Assembly (NCBI RefSeq): GCF_029360805.1
Contig: NZ_JARKNC010000010.1
Location: 299,287 to 363,286, forward strand
Direction of reading: 5' to 3'
DNA: 64,000 nucleotides
From: Daejeonella sp. JGW-45
GTDB lineage: Bacteria > Bacteroidota > Bacteroidia > Sphingobacteriales > Sphingobacteriaceae
Position 1 is the stretch's first letter. Every line of letters starts with the position of its first letter. The notes beneath the pieces were generated by a model. The model was not told the origin of the DNA. It saw only the letters and a program-made list of their open reading frames with translations, and ran no database searches. Both the position numbers and the translations under genes were made by a program. Of this stretch, positions 8,016 to 17,287 are shown piece after piece.

Positions 8016-8384
8016 TTATCGGGAATATGGCGTAAAGATATAGTCTTCCGGATCGTATTCGGTAGAAGCCAGTACCATAAGGATGGCATCTTCTGAAAAT
8101 TGATCCATGGTGTGCCAGTCTTCGGGTTTAAGAATTAGACATTTAGATGGCTTGTCAAGAATATATTCTTCTACCGACAATCCATTGTCATTGGTGATGC
8201 GGCAAGAGCCCTTAATGCAGATGGCAGCCTGAATGCTTGTTTTATGCCTGTGACCGCCACGTGTTGAATCGTCGACTCCATAGATATAGAAAATGCGATT
8301 GATATTAAATGGGATTACCTTTTCGATCACTGTCAGATTGCCCTTTTTGTCCGTGAAAGTAATAAGGTCGATTATTTGAGCCAT
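8016..8384 (-). CDS. fdtA: dTDP-4-keto-6-deoxyglucose 3,4-ketoisomerase, FdtA/QdtA-like
   Basis: A 122-residue single-domain cupin of the WxcM/FdtA family, which moves the keto group of dTDP-4-keto-6-deoxyglucose from C4 to C3. The hallmark is RIFYIYGVDDSTRGGHRHK, in which the two His of GGHRHK are the expected catalytic pair, followed by the ILKPEDWHTMDQFSEDAILMVLAS core and YIFTPYSR at the end. It supplies the adjacent FdtB-like enzyme. RmlA is in the window but RmlB, needed to make the substrate, is not. FdtA (Fuc3N) and QdtA (Qui3N) cannot be told apart safely here. Confidence 0.88.
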   Translation of the reverse strand: MAQIIDLITFTDKKGNLTVIEKVIPFNINRIFYIYGVDDSTRGGHRHKTSIQAAICIKGSCRITNDNGLSVEEYILDKPSKCLILKPEDWHTMDQFSEDAILMVLASTEYDPEDYIFTPYSR

Positions 8385-8883
8385 GTAATTTTGAAGAGCA
8401 TGTATATACTAAAGAATATTGTTTGGAAAAATACAGATTTGGATCTTATGTCAACCACTAATATTGAAAAGAAGAGTTCTTTGCCAACAGAATGAGTCCT
8501 TAAAATTGGCTAGAACGCTTAACATGTTGTTTGGCCATCCATATAGGATTTGCAGAAAAGATAACTCCTTTGAGATGGGCTGGAAACAATTAAAATGATG
8601 TACCACTAACGGCCTAGACGATCAATAAAAAACAGGTTTCGGAAAGAAAAAATAAGGCGCCTTTCCGGTCAATTTAATGAGATAGAGACTTCATAATTTT
8701 ATCATTGCAGTTCCAACGCTGATTGACAATAAGCAACTGAATCTCTAAGTAATTATCGTGATTTACGAATCGATTTTTTATCCCGGTGTACGAAGAAAAG
8801 TTCCAAATTTAGAAGGTGGGATAGTTTCTAGTCTTCAAAAAAAATGTTTTGAAAATGAAAAATATCAGTATGTTTGATCTAGA
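8385..8883. other. 499-bp non-coding divergent region
   Basis: AT-rich and free of credible genes, between the minus-strand fdtA-like gene and the plus-strand regulator. An inverted repeat (CGGAAAG 8640-8646 with CTTTCCG 8661-8667) surrounds a GGCGCC. The right end holds a good Bacteroidota promoter. I looked for inverted repeats flanking an invertible promoter, as found upstream of Bacteroides capsule loci, and saw none. Confidence 0.6.
8847..8876 (+). promoter_or_regulatory. Promoter of the antiterminator operon
   Basis: A -33 element TTTTG (8847-8851) and a -7 element TATGTTTG (8869-8876, consensus TAnnTTTG) are 17 bp apart. Transcription would begin near 8883, giving a leader of about 25 bases to the preferred start at 8908, or an almost leaderless message from ATG 8884. 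Confidence 0.6.
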
Positions 8884-8907
8884 ATGAGTACTAATTATAC
8901 TCAAAGT

Positions 8908-9444
8908 ATGCTAGAAAGCCTTATCACTTCTAAAACCAGAATCAAGCTACTGCTTAAGTTCTTCTTGAACATTAATAATCAAGGGTATTTACGAAGCCTC
9001 GAGTCGGAGTTTAACGAAAGTACTAACGGTATCAGGCAGGAACTTAACCGTTTTGAAAGTGCCGGCCTTCTTCTAGCCGAAAATGAGGGTAATAAAAAGC
9101 TCTATCGTGCAAATACCAGTCACCCCCTCTTTAAAGACCTCAATAGTATCATACGAAAATTTATAGGCGTCGAGGAGCTGCTTGAAAAAGTAATTGACAG
9201 GGTGGGGAATGTTCAACAAGTTTACCTGGAAGGGCGGATTGCGCAGGGGTTGGATTCGGATGTAATTGATCTGCTGATCATCGGGAATGAAATTAACCGG
9301 GCCTACCTAAGTAACCTGGTTGAGAAGGCAGAGCCTTTAATAAAAAAGCATATCCGTTATGTAGTATGTGAAGAAGGCAAAGGAAAACAGTACGTAGAGA
9401 AGCATGATAAGGAACTGGTATTAATTTTTGACTATACGGCATGA
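8908..9444 (+). CDS. HTH regulator preceding UpxY-like gene
   Basis: A 178-residue protein from ATG 8908 (186 from ATG 8884). I prefer 8908 because the family's conserved N-terminus begins at MLESLITSKTRIKLLLKFFLN. The first 80 residues form a winged-helix domain (YLRSLESEFNESTNGIRQELNRFESAGLL). The second half, with VYLEGRIAQGLDSDVIDLLIIG and IRYVVCEEGKGKQY, resembles a degenerate nucleotidyltransferase fold. Homologues often sit just upstream of NusG-like antiterminators in Bacteroidota polysaccharide loci. It probably controls expression of the locus. Its stop overlaps the next start (ATGA). Confidence 0.75.
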   Translation: MLESLITSKTRIKLLLKFFLNINNQGYLRSLESEFNESTNGIRQELNRFESAGLLLAENEGNKKLYRANTSHPLFKDLNSIIRKFIGVEELLEKVIDRVGNVQQVYLEGRIAQGLDSDVIDLLIIGNEINRAYLSNLVEKAEPLIKKHIRYVVCEEGKGKQYVEKHDKELVLIFDYTA

Positions 9445-9935
9445 ATTGGTATGTATTATATACCAAATCACGCTGCGAAAAGGCAGTAGCTGCGAAGCTG
9501 GCCTCCTCGGGAATCGAAGTTTATTGTCCGCTGTTAAAACGGAAGAAGCTTTGGAGCGACCGCTGGAAGTGGGTTGAAGAGCCTTTGTTTCGATCGTACT
9601 GTTTTGTGCGTTTAGAGGATAATGAAAGGGACAGGGTTTTTACAGCGAACGGGGTAGTGCGTTATTTATATCATTGCGGTAAACCGGCCGTGGTTCGTGA
9701 TGAGGAGTTGGAGCTTTTAAAGAATTGGCTGAATGAGTATAGTCACGACAGCATCCAAAGCTCAGCGTTCCGGGTGCATGATAAAGTGCTTCTTAAGTCG
9801 GGTGCTTTAATGGATCAAAAGGCTGAAGTTTTAAGCAAAAGCGGAAATTACCTGACGCTGTTCCTTGAAACGCTTGGAATGCAGATCAAAGTGGATCTGC
9901 GAAAGAATATTATAGAAAAAATACCTTCCTGCTAG
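9441..9935 (+). CDS. UpxY-like transcription antiterminator (NusG paralogue)
   Basis: A 164-residue NusG-family protein. The NGN domain (about 1-105) starts MNWYVLYTKSRCEKAVAAKL and contains PLFRSYCFVRL, and a KOW-like region follows (about 110-164, VLLKSGALMDQKAEVLSKSGNYLTL). UpxY proteins of Bacteroides bind elongating RNA polymerase near the start of a capsule operon and prevent early termination. It is translationally coupled to the HTH gene and precedes a plus-strand run of about 39 kb, the typical target for such a factor. The recognition site in the leader cannot be defined from one sequence. Confidence 0.88.
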   Translation: MNWYVLYTKSRCEKAVAAKLASSGIEVYCPLLKRKKLWSDRWKWVEEPLFRSYCFVRLEDNERDRVFTANGVVRYLYHCGKPAVVRDEELELLKNWLNEYSHDSIQSSAFRVHDKVLLKSGALMDQKAEVLSKSGNYLTLFLETLGMQIKVDLRKNIIEKIPSC

Positions 9936-10151
9936 GAAAAAACAATGAAGATCAGCCCGCCTGGTCAGTCATGAAATGTGACTGAAGGGGCGAAGCCATA
10001 TCCGGACTGAATCAAAAATTGATTTACTTTAGCCGTTTTGTATTACGTATCTTACAGAATCATTGATGAAAGCAGCATTTTTCAGGTTTAGCGGATCCTG
10101 TCTCAATACTCAATACTCAATACTCAATACTAACTACTCAATACTTTCTTC
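9936..10151 (+). promoter_or_regulatory. Leader between antiterminator gene and gmd
   Basis: A 216-bp stretch with a hairpin (TCAGTCA 9965-9971, loop of 7, TGACTGA 9979-9985) without a T-run, and a heptanucleotide array close to the gmd start. TACTTTAG (about 10030) is one mismatch from the -7 consensus. If the UpxY-like factor loads on RNA early in the operon, this is a likely place. Confidence 0.35.
10102..10143 (+). repeat. Heptanucleotide tandem repeat CTCAATA
   Basis: Six consecutive 7-bp units CTCAATA; the fifth is degenerate (CTAACTA). The array ends eight bases before the gmd start codon, so it occupies the ribosome-binding region. Copy-number changes would alter this leader. Confidence 0.9.
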
Positions 10152-11288
10152 ATGAAAACAGCACTAATTACCGGGATAACGGGCCAGGATGGGGCTTATC
10201 TGGCGGAATTTCTTCTTAAGAGGGGATATTTTGTGCATGGGATAAAGCGGAGGAGCTCTTTGTTTAACACCGACCGGATCGATCATCTTTACCAGGACCC
10301 TCATGAAAGTAATTTGAGACTGAAACTTCATTACGGGGACCTTACCGACTCTACCAACCTGATTCGCATCATCCAGGAGGTTCAGCCTGATGAAATATAT
10401 AATCTTGCGGCGATGAGTCATGTCCAGGTAAGCTTTGAAACCCCGGAATATACCGCTAACGCAGACGGACTGGGTACCTTAAGGCTCCTGGAAGCTATCC
10501 GTATCCTGGGCCTGGAGAAAAAAACAAAAATATACCAGGCTTCCACTTCTGAGCTTTATGGACTGGTGCAGGAAGTTCCTCAATCAGAAAAGACACCTTT
10601 TTACCCGCGGTCGCCCTATGCTGTGGCGAAGATGTATGCCTACTGGATCACGGTGAATTACCGGGAGGCCTACAATATGTTTGCATGTAACGGGATCCTG
10701 TTCAATCATGAGAGCCCGGTAAGGGGTGAAACATTTGTGACGAGAAAAATTACCCGCGCTGCTGCAAAAATATCATTGGGCCTGCAGAGCTGCTTGTACC
10801 TGGGAAATTTGTCTGCGCAGCGCGACTGGGGCCACGCAAAAGACTATGTTGAAGCTATGTGGCTGATGCTGCAGCAAGAAAAGCCCGAAGATTTCGTTAT
10901 TGCAACTGGTGTGACTACCTCGGTGCGGGATTTTGTAAGAATGAGTTTTGCTGAATTAGGCATCGAAGTGGAATTCAGCGGAAAAGATGAGCAGGAAAAA
11001 GGGGTCGTTATTGACGTGGACGTCGAACGCTGTGGTTCATTAGGTATAGATCCATCCACAATAAAGTTTGGTCAGACAGTGGTTAAAGTCGATCCTAAAT
11101 ATTTCAGGCCAACGGAAGTTGATCTGCTCGTCGGGGATCCGGGGAAAGCAAAAACGCAGTTGGGATGGGCACCGAAATACGATCTGCCGGCACTTATTAA
11201 AGAGATGGTACTATCAGACCTTCAATTGATGAAAAAGGACGAATACCTTAGAGTTGGCGGTTTTGATACCCTTAATTATTTCGAGTAA
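10152..11288 (+). CDS. gmd: GDP-mannose 4,6-dehydratase
   Basis: Converts GDP-D-mannose to GDP-4-keto-6-deoxy-D-mannose, precursor of GDP-fucose, GDP-rhamnose or GDP-perosamine. At 378 residues it matches the family. It shows the NADP motif [15 protein letters not shown] (about 7-21), [16 protein letters not shown], the catalytic STSELYG (about 131-137), Tyr156 and Lys160 in SPYAVAK, and [24 protein letters not shown]. No GDP-fucose synthase (fcl) or GDP-rhamnose reductase follows, so the next step is either elsewhere in the genome or done by one of the DegT enzymes at 22011 or 24077 (perosamine-type). Confidence 0.96.
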   Translation: MKTALITGITGQDGAYLAEFLLKRGYFVHGIKRRSSLFNTDRIDHLYQDPHESNLRLKLHYGDLTDSTNLIRIIQEVQPDEIYNLAAMSHVQVSFETPEYTANADGLGTLRLLEAIRILGLEKKTKIYQASTSELYGLVQEVPQSEKTPFYPRSPYAVAKMYAYWITVNYREAYNMFACNGILFNHESPVRGETFVTRKITRAAAKISLGLQSCLYLGNLSAQRDWGHAKDYVEAMWLMLQQEKPEDFVIATGVTTSVRDFVRMSFAELGIEVEFSGKDEQEKGVVIDVDVERCGSLGIDPSTIKFGQTVVKVDPKYFRPTEVDLLVGDPGKAKTQLGWAPKYDLPALIKEMVLSDLQLMKKDEYLRVGGFDTLNYFE

Positions 11289-11370
11289 GTTGCTATCTTC
11301 AACTGTTTTCAATATTGAATAACTGGTTAAAATACCCTGAAACAGGTAAACATATAAGCAGAAGATTATT

Positions 11371-11378
11371 TAGCTTTG
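11371..11378 (+). promoter_or_regulatory. -7 promoter element upstream of SLBB exporter
   Basis: TAGCTTTG fits the Bacteroidota -7 consensus TAnnTTTG. Transcription would begin around 11385, eight bases before the ATG at 11393. The -33 element is weak, so confidence is limited. It supports placing the start at 11393 rather than TTG 11315. Confidence 0.4.
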
Positions 11379-11392
11379 CGCAATTACATAGT

Positions 11393-13927
11393 ATGAAGAT
11401 TAAAAAAATATGCAGCCTGCTTGCTATATTATTTCTGGTGGGTCTGACGATACCAGTTATGGCACAGGTGAACCCGCAAAACCTGGGTAATATACGTGTC
11501 GATGAATTAAACGACGATCAGATCAGGGCGATGATGCGGCAGGCGGAAGCCTCGGGCCTGGGCGACACCCAAATGGAGCAGATGGCAAAAGCGAGAGGGA
11601 TGCGCGACGAAGAGGCTGTGAAACTGAGGGCCAGGGTCGAAGAAATAAAAAAAGCCGACAAAAAGCAGAAAAATCAGGCCGATCCCAATAAGGTCCAACC
11701 TAAAAAACCCACAGGCGAACGGGAGCTCAATTTTGAAACGGACACTCTTGAAAAGCAAAAAGACCCTGAGACAGAAGCGGAAAAAGCTTTCCTGGAACTT
11801 CGTTCAAAGATCTTCGGCGCCGATCTTTTCAAAAACTCCAACCTGACCTTTGAGCCAAATCTCAATATGGCCACTCCCAGGAACTATGTTATCGGGCCTG
11901 GTGATGAACTGCTGATTGACATTTACGGGAATTCTGAGGCTTCTTATAATTTAAAGGTGAGCCCGGAAGGGAATATTAACATCGAGTATGTCGGGATTGT
12001 TCCTGTAGGCGGACTGACCATTGAGGCAGCGACGTCCAGGATCAGGTCGAGGATGTCATCTGTTTATTCCGGCCTTCGTAATGGCAGCGTTAATTTAAAT
12101 ATAGCAGTTGGAAATATCCGTAGTATCAAGGTCATTCTTACCGGCGAGGTTGTTAAGCCGGGAACTTATACCTTGCCTTCCCTCGCTAATGTTTTCAATG
12201 CACTCTATTCTTCGGGCGGCCCCAATGAAAATGGCTCCTTCAGGGCTATCGAACTGATTCGTGGTGGTAAAAAAATTGCTACGCTGGATATTTACGATTT
12301 CCTGATGCGCGGCGAAATGGCAAATAACCTGAGGCTCCAGGATCAGGACATTATCCGCATACCGGTATACCGGTCGCGCATCGAGATCGTCGGAGAAGTA
12401 AAACGCCCCGGCATTTTCGAATTATTGGAAAATGAATCATTCGCCGATCTCTTACGTTTTTCTGGTGATTTTACCGAAAGTGCATTTAAGGCGAGGGTTA
12501 AGGTGTTAAAGAATACCGACACCGAGCGTAAAATTGCTGATATTACGAGCGGGCAATTCGAAATCTATAAGCCCTCAAGCGGAGATAAATATTTTGTCGA
12601 CCGGGTTTTGGAACGCTTCGCGAACCGCGTTACCATTGAGGGAGCTGTATTCAGGCCCGGGCAGTTTGAACTCGAACCGGGTATGAAACTTTCACAGCTG
12701 ATCCGTAAAGCGGAGGGAGTGAAGGAAGACGCTTTTATGGAACGGGGTTATATTACGAGATTGAAGCCCGATAACCAGACCGAGGTAATCTCTTTCAATG
12801 TATCTGGTATTTTAAAGGGAACCTCCGCGGACATTAGCTTGCTTAGGGAGGATATCATATCCATAGCGTCCATATTTGACCTGAAAGAGGAGTTCAAGGT
12901 TTCGATCGATGGCGAGGTTCGTGAGCCCGGTGTATTTGATTACGCTGAGAATATGACCCTCGAGGAACTTATCCTGAAAGCTGGCGGTTTTACTCAGGCA
13001 GCTACCGCGCAGCGTGTAGAGGTTTCCAGGCGGGTAAAAAACAGTAATATAACTTCTGCTTCTGCAGTTATTGCAGAAGTATTTCAAATTAATATAGATC
13101 CCAATCTGAATTTTTCTTCTCCTAAGTTTGTATTACAGCCTTTTGATATTGTTTCGGTAAGGAGCTCCATGGGTTACGAGGTGCAAAGGCAGGTGAAAGT
13201 GGAGGGCGAAGTATTGTATCCGGGCATGTATACCATTGCTAACAAAGACGAACGTGTATCGGATCTGCTTAAGCGTGCGGGAGGCTTGACAGCTCTTGCC
13301 TATACTAAGGGTGCGTCTTTGAAACGGGAAGGCAAGGATAAAGATGCGGATTTGCTCGGCGGGGCCAGGAACAAAAAGAATGAGATCAATGAGGAAGATC
13401 TGGAGAATGACCGCTTAGCTAAACTTTCCAGGCTTCAGGGCAATGTCAAGGATTCTGCGGATGTTTTGAAACAGGAGGAAATACTTAAGAATGTTTATGT
13501 AGGTATCGAATTGGATAAGATTCTTCAGAATCCTCACACAAATGTTGATTTGATCCTGGAAGAAGGTGATGTTTTGCGCGTTCCCAAGCAGCTGCAGACT
13601 GTAAAAGTAAACGGGGAGATATTGTATCCGGTTACGACGATATATAATCTAGGTCGAGGGTTCAAGTATTATATATCCCAGGGCGGCGGGTTTTCCAACA
13701 AATCTTTAAAAAGACGGTCATATGTGATTTATGCAAATGGTGCTGTTAAGAGCACGTCCAAGATACTATTCTTTAACAATTATCCTTCGGTCGAGCCTGG
13801 CGCGGAATTGTTTGTGCCTAAAAAGGATGCCAATCAAAAAATATCTGCGCAAGAGTTACTTGGTATAACCACTGGTATCGCGTCTCTTGGAGCTATTATT
13901 TTGGGTATTATGAACCTCAGTAAATAG
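11393..13927 (+). CDS. SLBB-domain polysaccharide export outer-membrane protein
   Basis: An 844-residue Wza-like export protein. The frame opens at TTG 11315, but ATG 11393 gives a clean signal peptide (MKIKKICSLLAILFLVG, cut near VMAQ). A charged, probably helical segment (about 60-130) follows, then the Poly_export domain (from about 160, NYVIGPGDELLIDIYGNSE) and about five or six SLBB repeats (for example VILTGEVVKPGTYTLP and VEGEVLYPGMYTI). A last hydrophobic stretch (LGITTGIASLGAIILGIMNL) may be the membrane-spanning end. It is much longer than E. coli Wza, as usual in this phylum. A paralogue lies at 60619-62949. Sampled GC is 40-60%, above the genes that follow. Confidence 0.9.
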   Translation: MKIKKICSLLAILFLVGLTIPVMAQVNPQNLGNIRVDELNDDQIRAMMRQAEASGLGDTQMEQMAKARGMRDEEAVKLRARVEEIKKADKKQKNQADPNKVQPKKPTGERELNFETDTLEKQKDPETEAEKAFLELRSKIFGADLFKNSNLTFEPNLNMATPRNYVIGPGDELLIDIYGNSEASYNLKVSPEGNINIEYVGIVPVGGLTIEAATSRIRSRMSSVYSGLRNGSVNLNIAVGNIRSIKVILTGEVVKPGTYTLPSLANVFNALYSSGGPNENGSFRAIELIRGGKKIATLDIYDFLMRGEMANNLRLQDQDIIRIPVYRSRIEIVGEVKRPGIFELLENESFADLLRFSGDFTESAFKARVKVLKNTDTERKIADITSGQFEIYKPSSGDKYFVDRVLERFANRVTIEGAVFRPGQFELEPGMKLSQLIRKAEGVKEDAFMERGYITRLKPDNQTEVISFNVSGILKGTSADISLLREDIISIASIFDLKEEFKVSIDGEVREPGVFDYAENMTLEELILKAGGFTQAATAQRVEVSRRVKNSNITSASAVIAEVFQINIDPNLNFSSPKFVLQPFDIVSVRSSMGYEVQRQVKVEGEVLYPGMYTIANKDERVSDLLKRAGGLTALAYTKGASLKREGKDKDADLLGGARNKKNEINEEDLENDRLAKLSRLQGNVKDSADVLKQEEILKNVYVGIELDKILQNPHTNVDLILEEGDVLRVPKQLQTVKVNGEILYPVTTIYNLGRGFKYYISQGGGFSNKSLKRRSYVIYANGAVKSTSKILFFNNYPSVEPGAELFVPKKDANQKISAQELLGITTGIASLGAIILGIMNLSK

Positions 13928-13964
13928 AAGCAAAAAGCCTTAATTGATTAACGAAACCAGAAAG

Positions 13965-15023
13965 ATGATGGAGGAACCAATTTCTTTGAGAGAGGTATTG
14001 CTTAAGTTAAAACTCATTGCATTCAAGGTAGGGAAAAAATGGGTTCTGATTTTAATTTTTAGCTTATTTGGGGCTGGCATAGGCTATTTTTATTCAAGAA
14101 CGCAAAAGCCAGTCTATCGCGCTGTGACTAGCTTTGTTTTGGAGGAGAACACAGAGGGCGCCGGAGGTATGGCTCAATACGCTGGCATGGCCTCAATGAT
14201 GGGATTGAATCTAGGAGGTGGAGTAGGTGGTATTTTTCAAGGCGATAATCTTCTCGAGCTGTATAAATCTAATGCCATATTACGGAAAGCTTTACTTTCT
14301 AAAGTAGAATTTCGGGATAGTGAGCAGCTTCTTATTGATTCATATTTGAAAGTCACTAACTTAAGAGATAGTTGGAAGGGCTCACATCTAGAAAATATTA
14401 AGTTTTATTTGAGTGAGGATTCTCTTCGGGATCGTACTAGAGACAGTTTATTAATAAGTGCAGTAGAAGACATTCGAGAAAATTTTATCATTGTTGATAA
14501 AATGGATAAAAAGCTCAGCATAATTCAAGTTACAACTTTAAGTTCAGATGAAGAGTTCGCAAAATTGCTGAATGAACAGATTGTTGAAACCGTTAATAAA
14601 TTTTATATAAGTACCAAGTCAAAAAAAGCGCTGGACAACATAATTATATTACAACGCCAAACAGACTCCGTGAGGAACGTTCTTAACGGTGCCATTTACG
14701 CAACTGCTGTATCTGCTGACGCGACGCCCAATTTGAATCCAACCAGACAAGTCCTTAGAACGTCTGGTCAGCGATCTCAATTTACTGCTGAAGCTAATAA
14801 GGCAATTCTTACTCAGCTAGTTCAGAATCTGGAGTTGGCGAAAATTTCCCTAAGACGAGAAACTCCATTAATCCAAATTATTGATGCACCAATATACCCA
14901 TTGACCAAACAGCAGTTAGGGCCTAGGAAAGCAGCAGCTGTCGGATTCATATTATGTGCATTTTTAATAACCAGTTTCTTTATTATAAAATATATTCTAA
15001 AAGATATCTTAAAAAGTGAATAG
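13965..15023 (+). CDS. Wzz/chain-length determinant protein
   Basis: About 352 residues from ATG 13965 (the frame opens at TTG 13944). Inner-membrane polysaccharide co-polymerase with a helix at about 20-40 ([18 protein letters not shown]), a large periplasmic part and a second helix near the C-terminus ([20 protein letters not shown]). The loop carries the Gly-rich segment [23 protein letters not shown], shared with its paralogue at 59569. There is no cytoplasmic tyrosine-kinase domain. It sets glycan length together with Wzy. The stop lies inside the next gene's start. GC drops sharply from the preceding gene (about 33% in a sampled line). Confidence 0.85.
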   Translation: MMEEPISLREVLLKLKLIAFKVGKKWVLILIFSLFGAGIGYFYSRTQKPVYRAVTSFVLEENTEGAGGMAQYAGMASMMGLNLGGGVGGIFQGDNLLELYKSNAILRKALLSKVEFRDSEQLLIDSYLKVTNLRDSWKGSHLENIKFYLSEDSLRDRTRDSLLISAVEDIRENFIIVDKMDKKLSIIQVTTLSSDEEFAKLLNEQIVETVNKFYISTKSKKALDNIIILQRQTDSVRNVLNGAIYATAVSADATPNLNPTRQVLRTSGQRSQFTAEANKAILTQLVQNLELAKISLRRETPLIQIIDAPIYPLTKQQLGPRKAAAVGFILCAFLITSFFIIKYILKDILKSE

Positions 15024-16305
15024 AACAAAAATTTGTGTATTAGGTCTTGGCTACGTGGGCCTTCCACTTGCGGTGGAATTTGGGAAAAAATATCATTGTG
15101 TTGGCTTTGATATAAATGGTAAGCGTATTGATGAGCTCAGATCAGGGGTTGATTTTACATTAGAGGTAAATAATTCGGATCTTAACTCCGTTCTCAAACA
15201 AGACTTGAACAAAGAACGTAATGGGTTATTTGTTTCGAAGGACATCGCAGACATTCAGGACTGCAATGTGTATATTATCACTGTCCCTACTCCCACAGAT
15301 AAAAATAATAGGCCCGTGTTAACCCCGCTCTACAAAGCCAGCGAATCGGTGGCTAAAGTTATAAAGAAGGGTGACGTTGTCATTTATGAATCGACTGTTT
15401 ATCCAGGGGTGACAGAAGACGAGTGTATTCCTGTTATTGAAAGGATTTCCGGATTAAAATTTAATGTTGATTTTTATGCAGGTTATTCTCCCGAAAGGAT
15501 TAACCCAGGAGATAAAGAGCATACAGTAAGTAAAATATTGAAAGTTACCTCTGGCTCGACGGAAGAGACTGCTGAATTTGTTGATCAACTGTATAAAAGT
15601 ATCATAACAGCCGGAACACATAAAGCTCCTAGCATTCGTGTAGCAGAAGCAGCTAAAGTTATCGAGAACTCCCAAAGAGATATTAATATAGCTTTTGTGA
15701 ATGAACTTGCAAAGATTTTTAATCTTTTAGGTATAAATACAAACGACGTTCTGGAAGCAGCAGGTACGAAATGGAACTTCCTGAAGTTTAAACCCGGGCT
15801 GGTTGGCGGTCATTGTATCGGAGTAGATCCATATTACCTTGCACAGAAAGCTCAGGAAGTAGGTTACCATCCTGAGATTATTCTTGCCGGACGAAGGTTA
15901 AATGATGGGATGGGCGAGTACATTGCACATGAGTTCATTAAATTGATGGTAAAAAAAGATGTGCCGGTAAAGTCTGCGAATATCCTGGTTATGGGAATCA
16001 CATTTAAAGAAAATTGCCCGGATGTCAGAAATACAAAAGTGGTAGATATCGTACGGGTACTTAAGGAGTACAGCTTGAATTTGACAATACTGGATCCCTG
16101 GGCTAATTGCGATGAAGTACGACATGAATATGGACTTGTTTCTATTAAAGAGCTTCCTTCCGACAAGAAATTCGATGGTGCTATATTGGCTGTATCCCAT
16201 GATGAATTTCTTGAGCTTGATCTTCCCAGTCTCCTAAAACCCAATTCCGTAGTCTTTGATGTAAAAGGAATTTTGCCTAATGATAAAGTAGATGGGAGAT
16301 TATAA
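15016..16305 (+). CDS. tviB: UDP-N-acetylhexosamine 6-dehydrogenase, TviB/WbpO-like
   Basis: A 429-residue UDP-sugar dehydrogenase that oxidises C6 of UDP-GlcNAc or UDP-GalNAc twice to the uronic acid. The NAD motif is [14 protein letters not shown] (about 10-23), with [20 protein letters not shown], and the catalytic Cys267 in [13 protein letters not shown], followed by [14 protein letters not shown] in the C-terminal domain. It starts at GTG 15016, overlapping wzz by eight bases. Together with the TviC-like epimerase it gives UDP-GalNAcA. The UDP-GlcNAcA intermediate could also feed the WbpB/WbpE/WbpD route encoded further on. Confidence 0.9.
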   Translation: MNRTKICVLGLGYVGLPLAVEFGKKYHCVGFDINGKRIDELRSGVDFTLEVNNSDLNSVLKQDLNKERNGLFVSKDIADIQDCNVYIITVPTPTDKNNRPVLTPLYKASESVAKVIKKGDVVIYESTVYPGVTEDECIPVIERISGLKFNVDFYAGYSPERINPGDKEHTVSKILKVTSGSTEETAEFVDQLYKSIITAGTHKAPSIRVAEAAKVIENSQRDINIAFVNELAKIFNLLGINTNDVLEAAGTKWNFLKFKPGLVGGHCIGVDPYYLAQKAQEVGYHPEIILAGRRLNDGMGEYIAHEFIKLMVKKDVPVKSANILVMGITFKENCPDVRNTKVVDIVRVLKEYSLNLTILDPWANCDEVRHEYGLVSIKELPSDKKFDGAILAVSHDEFLELDLPSLLKPNSVVFDVKGILPNDKVDGRL

Positions 16306-17287
16306 TTTCAATAAAGATATGGTTCAACAGAAAGACTTATCTGAGCACTCTTTCCTTGTAACCGGTGGTGCAGGTTTTATAGGTTCTAATATAGTTGAGT
16401 ACTTGCTTAATCAGAATGCTAAGCTCGTGCGGGTATTAGACAACTTTGCTACGGGAAGAAGATCCAATATAGAAAATTTCCTAGGGAGAGATAATTTCGA
16501 GTTAATTGAAGGAGATATCCGTGATCTTGAAACATGTAAACAAGCTGTTGTCAATATTGATTATGTTTCACATCAGGCAGCTCTGGGATCTGTCCCCCGA
16601 TCGATTAATGATCCCATAGCTACAAATCAGGTGAATGTAGATGGCTTTATGAATATGCTGATAGCATCAAGGGATGAAAGAGTAAAAAAGGTGGTGTATG
16701 CGGCCTCTTCGTCAACTTACGGCGACAGTAAATCCATGCCGAAAGTCGAAGCAGTTATTGGCCGACCTCTGTCTCCTTATGCTGTTACGAAGTTTGTTAA
16801 TGAACTATACGCCGAAGTTTTTGCAGACTTATATAAGATTGATATCATCGGACTTAGATATTTTAATGTCTTCGGACCAAAGCAAGATCCTCACGGTGCA
16901 TATGCGGCGGTGATACCACTGTTCATGAAATCTGCAATTGATAATGTCCCGCCATTTATCAATGGAGATGGTGAACAAACACGGGACTTTACTTATGTAA
17001 CAAACGCTGTTGAGGCAAATATCAAATCATTGTTTTCAGATGTATCCGGCCACGAGGTTATTAATATTGCCTTTGGTCAAAAAACATCATTAAATGAACT
17101 GTGGAATTATATTAAAGAACTAGCAAATTCTTCAGTGGAACCCAATCATCGTGAGAATCGTGCCGGAGATGTACGAGACAGCTTGGCTGATATTTCTAAA
17201 GCCCAGAAATTGATCGGGTATGATCCCACTTATTCGGTTAAGGATGGTTTGGATCTTGCATTTAAGTGGTATAAGGAAAATGAATAG
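16292..17287 (+). CDS. tviC: UDP-GlcNAc(A) 4-epimerase, TviC/WbpP-like
   Basis: A 331-residue extended SDR. It contains [16 protein letters not shown] (about 24-39), [24 protein letters not shown], the catalytic Tyr163 and Lys167 in SPYAVTK, and [22 protein letters not shown]. The SVPRSINDP and GPKQDP segments are typical of TviC/WbpP, which interconvert UDP-GlcNAc(A) and UDP-GalNAc(A). ATG 16292 overlaps tviB by 14 bases; a second ATG at 16319 is possible. With tviB and the AsnB-like amidotransferase it supports a GalNAcA or GalNAcAN residue in the glycan. Confidence 0.9.
   Translation: MGDYNFNKDMVQQKDLSEHSFLVTGGAGFIGSNIVEYLLNQNAKLVRVLDNFATGRRSNIENFLGRDNFELIEGDIRDLETCKQAVVNIDYVSHQAALGSVPRSINDPIATNQVNVDGFMNMLIASRDERVKKVVYAASSSTYGDSKSMPKVEAVIGRPLSPYAVTKFVNELYAEVFADLYKIDIIGLRYFNVFGPKQDPHGAYAAVIPLFMKSAIDNVPPFINGDGEQTRDFTYVTNAVEANIKSLFSDVSGHEVINIAFGQKTSLNELWNYIKELANSSVEPNHRENRAGDVRDSLADISKAQKLIGYDPTYSVKDGLDLAFKWYKENE

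Noticed and set aside
8385-8883. Invertible promoter as in Bacteroides capsule loci
   Set aside because: No inverted repeats flank the promoter, and no invertase gene was seen.
11315-11392. Start of the SLBB gene at TTG 11315
   Set aside because: It would put 26 non-signal residues before a clean signal peptide. ATG 11393 follows a promoter element.
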